A DNA stretch of 64,000 nt from Euglena gracilis (lineage: Eukaryota > Euglenida > Euglenophyceae > Euglenales): assembly GCA_039621445.1 (NCBI GenBank), contig CP154956.1, positions 21,727,295-21,791,294 of the forward strand. The letters are read 5' to 3'. The notes under the pieces were generated by a model. That model was not told the DNA's origin. It did no database searches and saw only the letters and a program-made list of their open reading frames with translations. The position numbers and the translations under genes were made by a program. Every line of letters begins with the position of its first letter. Within the stretch, counting starts at the first letter, position 1. Positions 54,030-64,000 of the stretch are shown here, piece after piece.

Positions 54030-56300
54030 CAACGGACGCCCCGCAAAACGTTTTTTTTTCGGTCATTTTCGGCCGAAATCGGCCTCGCCGACGCTCTAAA
54101 ATCGAGCGGTCCGCCCCGGGTAGAGGTCGGCGATCCTTTACCTGACTGTCGCGAAGGGCGGCCGGCGGACAGGCGCAATTATGCCCGCGGTGGGCGTGCG
54201 TAAAACGCAGCAATCACCGCCCGGGAGGCGCAAAATAGCACTTTGACAACGGACGCCCCCCAAAACGTCGTTTTTCGGTCATTTTCGGCCGAAATCGGCC
54301 TCGCCGGCGCTCTAAAACTGAGCGGTCCGCCCCGGGTAGAGGTCGGCGATCCTTTACCTGACTGTCGCGAAGGGCGGCGGGCGGACAGGCGCAATTTTGC
54401 CCGCGGCGGGCGTGCGTAAAACGCAGCAATCACCGCCCGGGAGGCGCAAAATAGCACTTTGGCATCGGAAGCCCCGCAAAACGTTTTTTTTTCGGTCATT
54501 TTCGGCCGAAATCGCCCTCGCCGACGGTCTAAAATCGAGCGGTCCGCCCCGGGTAGAGGTCGGCGATCCTTTACCTGACTGTCGCGAAGGGCGGCGGGCG
54601 GACAGGCGCAATTTTGCCCGCGGCGGGCGTGCGTAAAACGCAGCAATCACCGCCCGGGAGGCGCAAAATAGCACTTTGACAACGGACGCCCCCCAAAACG
54701 TCGTTTTTCGGTCATTTTCGGCCGAAATCGGCCTCGCCGGCGCTCTAAAACTGAGCGGTCCGCCCCGGGTAGAGGTCGGCGATCCTTTACCTGACTGTCG
54801 CGAAGGGCGGCGGGCGGACAGGCGCAATTTTGCCCGCGGCGGGCGTGCGTAAAACGCAGCAATCACCGCCCGGGAGGCGCAAAATAGCACTTTGGCATCG
54901 GAAGCCCCGCAAAACGTTTTTTTTTTCGGTCATTTTCGGCCGAAATCGGCCTCGCCGGCGCTCTAAAAACGAGCGGTCCGCCCCGGGTAGAGGTCGGCGA
55001 TCCTTTACCTGACTGTTGCGAAGGGCGGCCGGCGGACAGGCGCAATTTTGCCCGCGGCGGGCGTGCGTAAAACGCAGCAATTACCGCCCGGGAGGTGCGA
55101 AATAGCGTTTTGGCAACGGACGCCCCCGAAAACGTCATTTTTCGGTCATTTTCGGCCGAAATTGGCCGCGCCGGCGCTCTAAAAAGCGAGCGGTCCGCCC
55201 CGGGTAGAGGTAGGCGATCCTTTACCTAACTGTCGCGAATGGCGGCCGGCGGACAGGCGCAATTTTGCCCGCGGCGGGCGTGCGTAAAACGCAGCAATTA
55301 CCGCCCGGGAGGCGCAAAATAGCACTTTGGCATCGGAAGCCCCGCAAAACGTCATTTTTCGGTCATTTTCGGCAGAAATCGGCCTCGCCGGCGCTCTAAA
55401 AACGACCGGTCCGCCCCGGGTAGAGGTCGGCGATCCTTTACCTGACTGTTGCGAAGGGCGACGGCGGACAGGCGCAATTTTGCCCGCCGCGGGCGTGCGT
55501 AAAACGCAGCAATTACCGCCCGGGAGGCGCAAAATAGCACTTTGGCAACGGACGGCCCCTAAAAAGTCAATTTTCGGTCATTTTCGGCCGAAATCGGCCT
55601 CGCTGACGCTCCAAAAACTAGTGGTCTGCCCCGGGTAGAGGTCGGCGATCCTTTACCTGACTGTTGCGAAGGGCGACGGCGGACAGGCGCAATTTTGCCC
55701 GCGGCGGGCGTGCGTAAAACGCAGCAATTACCGCCCGGGAGGCGCAAAATAGCACTTTGGCAACGGACGCCCGCCCCAAAACGTCATTTTTCGGTCATTT
55801 TCGGCAGAAATCGGCCGCGCCGGCGCTCTAAAAAACGAGCGGTCCGCCCCGGGTAGAAGTCGGCGATCCTTTACGTAACTGTCGCGAATGGCGGCTGGCG
55901 GACAGGCGCAATTTTGCCCGCGGCGGGCGTGCGTAAAACGCAGCAATTACCGCCCGGGAGGCGCAAAATAGTACTTTGGCAACGGACGGCCCCTAAAAAG
56001 TCATTTTTCGGTCATCTTCGGCCGAAATCGGCCTCGCTGACGCTCTAAAAACTAGTGGTCTGCCCCGGGTAGAGGTCGGCGATCCCTTACCTGACTGTTG
56101 CGAAGGGCGGCGGGCGGACAGGCGCAATTTTGCCCGCGGCGGGCGTGCGTGAAACGCAGCAATTACCGCCCGGGAGGCGCAAAATAGCACTTTGGCAACG
56201 GACGCCTCCCAAAACGTCATTTTTCGGTCGTTTCTAAAAACGAGCGGACTGCACCGGGTAGAGGTCGACGATCCTTTACCTGACTGTTGCGAAGGGCGGC
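54030..56300 (-). repeat. Satellite B in reverse orientation
   Basis: About ten and a half B monomers lie on the minus strand ('aggtcggcgatcctttacct', 'gcccgcggcgggcgtgcgta'). The array starts at the end of the direct repeat and ends in a palindromic junction at about 56297-56308 (CGGCCGGCCG), where forward monomers begin. Monomers are close to the subfamily at 57-62 kb. Long minus-strand frames (up to 178 codons) are satellite read-through. Confidence 0.92.
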
Positions 56301-59300
56301 CGGCCGATTTCGGCCGAAAATGACCGAAAAATTACGTTTTGGGCGGCGTCCGTTGCCAAAGTGCTATTTTGCGCCTCCCGGGCGGTAATTGCTGCGTTTT
56401 ACGCACGCCCGCCGCGGGCAAAATTGCGCCTGTCCGCCTGGCGTAATTCGCGACAGTCAGGTAAAGGATCGCCGACCTCTACCCGGGGCGGACCGCTCGT
56501 TTTTTAGAGCGCCGGCGCGGCCGATTTCGGCCGAAACTGACCAAAAAAGGACGTTCTGGGGGGCGTCCGATGCCAAAGTGCTATTTGGCGCCTCCCGGGC
56601 GGTGATTGCAGCGTTTTACGCACGCCCGCCGCGGGCAAAACTGCGCCTGTCTCGCCCGCCGCCCTTCGCAACAGTTAGGTAAAGGATCGCCGACCTCTAC
56701 CCGGGGCGGACCGCTCGTTTTTAGAGCGCCGGCGAGGCCGATTTCGGCCGAAAATGACCGAAAAATGACGTTTTGGGGGGGGCGTCCGTTGCCAAAGTGC
56801 TATTTTGCGCCTCCCGGGCGGTGATTGCTGCTTTTTACGCACGCACGCCGCGGGCAAAATTGCGCCTGTCCGCCGGCCGCCCTTCGCAACAGTCAGGTAA
56901 AGGATCGCCGACCTCTACCCGGGGCGGACCGCTCGTTTTTAGAGCGCCGGCGAGGCCGATTTCGGCCGAAGATGACCGAAAAATGACGTTTTGGGGGGGC
57001 GTCCGTTGTCAAAGTGCTATTTTGCGCCTCCCGGGCGGTAATTGCTGCGTTTTACGCACGCCCGCCGCGGGCAAAATTGCGCCTGTCCGCCGGCCGCCCT
57101 TCACAACCGTCAGGTAAAGGATCGCCAACATCTACCTGGGGCAGACCGCTCGTTTTTAGGGCGCCGGCGAGGCCGATTTCGGCCGAAAATGACCGAAAAA
57201 CGACGTTTTGGGGGGCGTCCGTTGTCAAAGTGCTATTTTGCGCCTCCCGGGCGGGGATTGCTGCGTTTTACGCACGCCCGCGGCGGGCAAAAAAGCGCCT
57301 GTCCGCAGGCCGCCCTTCGCGACAGTCAGGTAAAGGATCGCCGACCTCTGCCCGGGGCAGACCGCTCAGTTTTAGAGCGCCGGCGAGACCGATTTCGGCC
57401 GAAAATGACCGAAAAACGACGTTTTGGGGGGCGTCCGTTGCCAAAGTGCTATTTTGCGCCTCCCGGGCGGTAATTGCTGCGTTTTACGCACGCCCGCCGC
57501 GGGCAAAATTGCGCCTGTCCGCCGGCCGCCCTTCGCAACAGTCAGGTAAAGGATCGCCGACCTCTACCCGGGGCGGACCGTCCGTTTTTAGAGCGCTGGC
57601 GACCTCGATTTCGGCCGAAGGTGACCGAAAAATGACGTTTTGGGGGGGCGTCCGTTGCCAAAGTGCTATTTTGCGCCTCCCGGGCGGTGATTGCTGCGTT
57701 TTACGCACGCCCGCCGCGGGCAAAAAAAGCGCCTGTCCGCAGGCCGCCCTTCGCGACAGTCAGGTAAAGGATCGCCGACCTCTGCCCGGGGCAGACCGCT
57801 CGTTTTTAGAGCGCCGGCGAGGCCGATTTCGGCCGAAAATGACCGAAAAAAGACGTTTTGGGGGGCGTCCGTTGCCAAAGTGCTATTTTGCGCCTCCCGG
57901 GCGGTGATTGCTGCGTTTTACGCACGCCCGCCGCGGGCAAAAAAGCGCCTGTCCGCAGGCCGCCCTTCGCGACAGTCAGGTAAAGGATCGCCGACCTCTA
58001 CCCGGGGCGGACCGCTCGTTTTTAGAGCGCCGGCGAGGCCGATTTCGGCCGAAAATGACCGAAAAAAAAACGTTTTGGGGTTCCGTTGCCAAAGTGCTAT
58101 TTTGTGCCTCCCGGGCGGTGATTGCTGCGTTTTACGCACGCCCGCGGCCGGCATAAAAGCGCTTGTCCGCAGGCCGCCCTTCGCAACAGTCAGGTAAAGG
58201 ATCGCCGACCTCTACCCGGGGCGGACCGCTCAGTTTTAGAGCGCCGGCCAGACCGATTTCGGCCGAAAATGACCGAAAAACGACGTTTTGGGGGAGCGTC
58301 CGTTGCCAAAGTGCTATTTTGCGCCTCCCGGGCGGTAATTGCTGCGTTTTACGCACGCCCGCCGCGGGCAAAATTGCGCCTGTCCGCCGGCCGCCCTTCG
58401 CAACAGTCAGGTAAAGGATCGCCGACCTCTACCCGGGGCGGACCGCTCGTTTTTAGAGCGCCGGCGAGGCCGATTTCGGCCGAAAATGACCGAAAAACGA
58501 CGTTTTGGGGGGCGTCCGTTGCCAAAGTGCTATTTTGCGCCTCCCGGGCGGTGATTGCTGCGTTTTATGCACGCCCACCGCGGGCAAAAAAGCGCCTGTC
58601 CGCAGGCCGCCCTTCGCGACAGTCAGGTAAAGGATCGCCGACCTCTACCCGGGGCGGACCGCTCGTTTTTAGAGCGCCGGCGAGGCCGATTTCGGCCGAA
58701 AATGACCGAAAAACGACGTTTTGGGGGGCGTCCGTTGTCAAAGTGCTATTTTGCGCCTCCCGGGCGGTGATTGCTGCGTTTTACGCACGCCCGCGGCGGG
58801 CAAAAAAGCGCTTGTCCGCAGGCCGCCCTTCGCAACAGTTAGGTAAAGGATCGCCGACCTCTATCCGGGGCGGACCGCTCAGTTTTAGAGCGCCGGCCAG
58901 ACCGATTTCGGCCGAAAATGACCGAAAAACGACGTTTTGGGGGGCGTCCGTTGCCAAAGTGCTATTTTGCGCCTCCCGGGCGGTAATTGCTGCGTTTTAC
59001 GCACGCCCGCCGCGGGCAAAATTGCGCCTGTCCGCCGGCCGCCCTTCGCGACACTCAGGTAAAGGATCGCCGACCTCTACCCGGGGCAGCCGCTTGTTTT
59101 TAGAGCGCCGGCGAGGCCGATTTCGGCCGAAAATGACCGAAAAACGACGTTTTGGGGGGCGTCCGTTGCCAAAGTGCTATTTTGCGCCTCCCGGGCGGTA
59201 ATTGCTGCGTTTTACGCACGCCCGCGGCGGGCAAAATTGCGCCTGTCCGCCCGCCGCCCTTCGCAACAGTCAGGTAAAGGATCGCCGACCTCTACCCGGG

Positions 59301-62300
59301 AGGACCGCTCCATTTTAGAGCGTCGGCGAGGCCGATTTCGGCCGGAAATGACCGAAAAATGACGATTTGGGGGGGCGTCCGTTGCCAAAGTGCTATTTTG
59401 CGCCTCCCGGGCGGTAATTGCTGCGTTTTACGCACGCCCGCCGCGGGCAAAATTGCGCCTGTCCGCCGGCCGCCCTTCGCAACAGTCAGGTAAAGGATCG
59501 CCGACCTCTACCCGGGGCGGACCGCTCGTTTTTAGAGCGCCGGCGAGGCCGATTTCGGCCAAAAATGACCGAAAAAACGACGTTTTGGGGGGCGTCCGTT
59601 GTCAAAGTGCTATTTTGCGCCTCCCGGGCGGTGATTGCTGCGTTTTACGCACGCCCGCCGCGGGCAAAAAAGCGCCTGTCCGCAGGCCGCCCTTCGCGAC
59701 AGTCAGGTAAAGGATCGCCGACCTCTACCCGGGGCGGACCGCTCGTTTTTAGAGCGCCGGCGAGGCCGATTTCGGCCGAAAATGACCGAAAAACGACGTT
59801 TTGGGGGGGCGTCCGTTGTCAAAGTGCTATTTTGCGCCTCCCGGGCGGTGATTGCTGCGTTTTACGCACTCCCGCCGCGGGCAAAATTGCGCCTGTCCGC
59901 AGGCCGCCTTTCGCGACACTCAGGTAAAGGGTCGACGACCTCTACCCGGGGCGGACCGCTCAGTTTTAGAGCGCCGGCGAGACCGATTTCGGCCGAAAAT
60001 GACCGAAAAACGACGTTTTGGGGGGCGTCCGTTGCCAAAGTGCTATTTTGCGCCTCCCGGGCGGTAATTGCTGCGTTTTACGCACGCCCGCCGCGGGCAA
60101 AATTGCGCCTGTCCGCCGGCCGCCCTTCGCAACAGTCAGGTAAAGGATCGCCGACCTCTACCCGGGGCAGACCGCTTGTTTTTAGAGCGCCGGCGAGGCC
60201 GATTTCGGCCGAAAATGACCGAAAAACGACGTTTTGGGGGGCGTCCGTTGCCAAAGTGCTATTTTGCGCCTCCCGGGCGGTGATTGCTGCGTTTTACGCA
60301 CGCCCGCGGCGGGCAAAATTGCGCCTGTCCGCCCGCCGCCCTTCGCAACAGTCAGGTAAAGGATCGCCGACCTCTACCCGGGGCGGACCGCTCGTTTTTA
60401 GAGCGCCGGCGAGGCCAATTTCGGCCGAAGATGCCCGAAAAATGACGTTTTGGGGGGGCGTCCGTTGCCAAAGTGCTATTTTGCGCCTCCCGGGCGGTAA
60501 TTGCTGCGTTTTACGCACGCCCGCGGCGGGCAAAATTGCGCCTGTCCGCCCGCCGCCCTTCGCAACAGTCAGGTAAAGGATCGCCGACCTCTACCCGGGG
60601 CGGACCGCTCGTTTTTAGAGCGCCGGCGAGGCCGATTTCGGCCGAAAATGACCGAAAAATGACGTTTTGGGGGGGCGTCCGTTGCCAAAGTGCTATTTTG
60701 CGCCTCCCGGGCGGTAATTGCTGCGTTTTACGCACGCCCGCCGCGGGCAAAATTGCGCCTGTCCGCCGGCCGCCCTTCGCAATAGTCATGTAAAGGATCG
60801 CCGACCTCTACCCGGGGCGGACCGCTCGTTTTTAGAGCGCCGGCGAGGCCGATTTCGGCCGAAAATGACCGAAAAACGACGTTTTGGGGGGCGTCCGTTG
60901 CCAAAGTGCTATTTTGCGCCTCCCGGGCGGTAATTGCTGCGTTTTACGCACGCCCGCGGCGGGCAAAATTGCGCCCGTCCGCCGGCCGCCCTTCACAACC
61001 GTCAGGTAAAGGATCGCCAACATCTACCTGGGGCGGCAGACCGATTGTTTTTAGGGCGCCGGCGAGGCCGATTTCGGCCGAAAATGACCGAAAAACGACG
61101 TTTTGGGGGGCGTCCATTGTCAAAGTGCTATTTTGCGCCTCCCGGGCGGTAATTGCTGCGTTTTACGCACGCCCGCCGCGGGCAAAAAAGCGCCTGTCCG
61201 CAGGCCGCCCTTCGCGAAAGTCAGGTAAAGGATCGCCGACCTCTACCCGGGGCGGACCGCTCGTTTTTAGAGCGCCGGCGAGGCCGATTTCGGCCGAAAT
61301 AGACCGAAAAACGACGTTTTGGGGGGCGTCCGTTGTCAAAGTGCTATTTTGCGCCTCCCGGGCGGTGATTGCAGCGTTTTACGCACGCCCGCGGCGGGCA
61401 AAATTGCGCCTGTCCGCAGGCCGCCTTTCGCGACACTCAGGTAAAGGATCGCCGACCTCTACCCGGGGGCGGACCGCTCAGTTTTAGAGCGCCGGCGAGA
61501 CCGATTTCGGCCGAAAATGACCGAAAAACGACGTTTTGCGGGGCGTCCGTTGCCAAAGTGCTATTTTGCGCCTCCCGGGCGGTAATTGCTGCGTTTTACG
61601 CACGCCCGCCGCGGGCAAAATTGCGCCTGTCCGCCGGCCGCCCTTCGCAACAGTCAGGTAAAGGATCGCCGACCTCTACCCGGGGCGGACCGCTCGTTTT
61701 TAGAGCGCCGGCGAGGCCGATTTCTGCCGAAAATGACCGAAAAACGACGTTTTGGGGGGCGTCCGTTGCCAAAGTGCTATTTTGCGCCTCCCGGGCGGTG
61801 ATTGCTGCGTTTTACGCACGCCCGCGGCGGGCAAAATTGCGCCTGTCCGCAGGCCGCCTTTCGCGACACTCAGGTAAAGGATCGCCGACCTCTACCCGGG
61901 GCGGACCGCTCAGTTTTAGAGCGCCGGCGAGGCCGATTTCGGCCGAAAATGACCGAAAAAAAAAACGTTTTGCGGGGCTTCCGATGCCAAAGTGCTATTT
62001 TGCGCCTCCCGGGCGGTAATTGCAGCGTTTTACGCACGCCCGCGGCGGGCAAAATTGCGCCTGTCCGCCGGCCGCCCTTCGCGACAGTCAGGTAAAGGAT
62101 CGCCGACCTCTACCCGGGGCGGACCGCTCGATTTTAGAGCGTCGGCGAGGCCGATTTCGGCCGAAAATGACCGAAAAATGACGTTTTGGGGGCGTCCGTT
62201 CCCAAAACGCTATTTCGCGCCTCCCGGGCGGTAATTGCTGCGTTTTACGCACGCCCGCCGCGGGCAAAATTGCGCCTGTCCGCCCGCCGCCCTTCGCGAC

Positions 62301-64000
62301 AGTTAGGTAAAGGATCGCCGACCTCTACCCGGGGCGGACCGCTCGTTTTTTAGAGCGCCGGCGCGGCCGATTTCGGCCGAAACTGACCGAAAAAGGACGT
62401 TTTGGGGGGCGTCCGTTGCCAAAGTGCTATTTTGCGCCTCCCGGGCGGTAATTGCTGCGTTTTATGCACGCCCGCCGCGGGCAAAATTGCGCCTGTCCGC
62501 CGGCCGCCCTTCGCGACAGTTAGGTAAAGGATCTCCGACCTCTACCCGGGGCGGACCGCTCGTTTTTAAAGCGCCGGCGAGGCCGATTTCGGCCGAAAAT
62601 GACCGAAAAATGACGTTTTGGGGGCGTCCGTTGCCAAAACGCTATTTCGCGCCTCCCGGGCGGTAATTGCTGCGTTTTACGAGCGCAAGCCGCGGGCAAA
62701 AATGCGCCTGTCCGCTGGCCGCCCTTCGCAACAGTTAGGTAAAGGATCGCCGTCCTCTACCCGGGGCGGACCGCTCGTTTTTAGAGCGCCGGCGAGGCCG
62801 ATTTCGGCCGAAAATGACCGAAAAATGACGTTTTGGGGGGCGTCCGTTGCCAAAGTGCTATTTTGCGCCTCCCGGGCGGTAATTGCTGCGTTTTACGCAC
62901 GCCCGCCGCGGGCAAAATTGCGCCTGTCCGCCGGCCGCCCTTCGCGAAAGTTAGGTACAGGATCGCCTACCTCTTCCTGGGGCGGACCGCTCGTTTTTAG
63001 AGCGCCGGCGAGGCCGATTTCGGCTGAAAATGACCGGAAAGTGACGTTTTGGGGGGCGTCCGTTGCCAAAGTGCTATTTTGCGCCTCCCGGGCGGTAATT
63101 GCTGCGTTTTACGCACGCCCGCCGCGGGCAAAATTGCGCCTGTCCGCCCGCCGCCCTTCGCAACAGTCAGGTAAAGGATCGCCGACCTCTACCCGGGGCG
63201 GACCGCTCGTTTTTAGAGCGCCGGCGCGGCCCATTTCGGCCGAAAATGACCGAAAAATGACGTTTTGGGGGGCTTCCGATGCCAAAGTGCTATTTTGCGC
63301 CTCCCGGGCGGTAATTGCTGCGTTTTACGCACGCCCGCCGCGGGAAAAATTGCGCCTGTCCGCCCGCCGCCCTTCGCGACAGTTAGGTCAAGGATCGCCG
63401 ACCTCTACCCGGGGCGGAGTGCTCGTTTTAAAAAGCGGCGAGGCCGATTTCGGCCGAAAAATGACGTTTTGGGGGGCGTCCGTTGCCAAAGTGCTATTTT
63501 GCGCCTCCCGGGCGGTAATTGCTGCGTTTTACGAGCGCACGCCGCGGGCAAAAAAGCGGCCGATATCGGCCGAAAATGACCTAAAAATGACGTTTTGGGG
63601 GGCGTCCGTTGCCAAAGTGCTATTTTGCGCCTCCCGGGCGGTAATTGCTGCGTTTTACGCACGCCCGCCGCGGGCTAAATTGCGCCTGTCCGCCCGCCGC
63701 CCTTCGCAACGGTTAGGTAAAGGATCGCCGACCTCTACCCTGGGCGGACCGGTCGTTTTTAGAGCGCCGGCGAGGCCGATTTCGGCCGAACGTGACCTAA
63801 AAATGACGTTTTGGGAGCGTCCGTTGCCAAAGTGCTATTTTGCGCCTCCCGGGCGGTAATTGCTGCGTTTTACGCACGCCCGCCGCGGGCAAAATTGCGC
63901 CTGTCCGCCCGCCGCCCTTCGCGACAGTTAGGTAAAGGATCGCCAACCTCTTCCCGGTGCGGACCGCTCGTTTTTAGAGCGCCGGCGAGGCCGATTTCGG
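56301..64000 (+). repeat. Satellite B, forward, to the window end
   Basis: About 35 monomers in forward orientation with exact 216-bp spacing over long stretches (for example 'ctcccggg' at 58325 and 58541). They are more uniform than the left array, suggesting recent homogenisation. A truncated set lies at 63420-63560. Frames of up to 413 codons (62618-63859) cross several monomers because the period is 72 codons. The array runs off the right edge. Confidence 0.94.

Noticed and set aside
58122-59201. 359-codon and similar long open frames in satellite B (also 62618-63859, 57014-57907, 59635-60576)
   Set aside because: They repeat a 72-residue unit, exist in several frames and both orientations, and arise from the 216-bp period. 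No start context or domain supports a gene.

Overview
The window is eukaryotic repeat DNA with no clear host gene, rRNA or tRNA. It holds two satellite families and two Ty3/gypsy-type LTR retrotransposons. Satellites and coding remnants are full of intact CpG, which argues against a vertebrate. A primer-binding site matching the 3' end of animal-type initiator tRNA-Met argues against a typical land plant. A retroelement-borne cytosine methyltransferase-like domain recalls elements reported from dinoflagellates and charophyte algae (de Mendoza et al. 2018). I cannot name the species; a protist or alga is my best guess.

Layout. 1-6.6 kb: a decayed Ty3/gypsy element on the minus strand (element 1). 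It reads coiled-coil gag, capsid, two zinc knuckles, protease, Dam-like methyltransferase, then reverse transcriptase running off the left edge. 6.6-11.07 kb: satellite A, period about 213 bp. 11.07-35.19 kb: satellite B, period 216 bp, with a second block of A at 14.71-15.72 kb created by a 4.65-kb tandem duplication. 35.19-48.25 kb: element 2, a 13.06-kb LTR retrotransposon inserted inside one B monomer. 48.25-51.43 kb: more B, grading into a subfamily B'. 51.43-54.03 kb: non-satellite DNA with a direct repeat of about 146 bp. 54.03-56.30 kb: B in reverse orientation. 56.30-64.0 kb: B forward again.

Element 2 is the most notable object. Between its nucleocapsid zinc knuckles and its protease lie two methyltransferase-like domains in tandem: an N6-adenine (Dam-like) domain with an NPPY motif, and a C5-cytosine-type domain with motif I, a PC nucleophile motif and an ENP motif. 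These are followed by protease-RT-RNase H and an integrase with HHCC, DD35E and a C-terminal chromodomain. The copy is old and inactive: its LTRs differ at about 25 of 671 positions by hand count, it has several in-frame stops and frame changes, and it carries a 99-bp inversion at the end of RNase H. Element 1 carries an independent, degenerate Dam-like domain between protease and RT, so two different retroelements in one window have a methyltransferase module at different positions.

A chromodomain element inserted in a long 216-bp satellite is what one would expect of centromeric or pericentromeric heterochromatin, but that is inference. A further pattern is the very high density of short perfect hairpins (5-9 bp stems, 2-5 nt loops, often TTT), seen in element 1, the B monomer, the LTRs and the 53-kb region.
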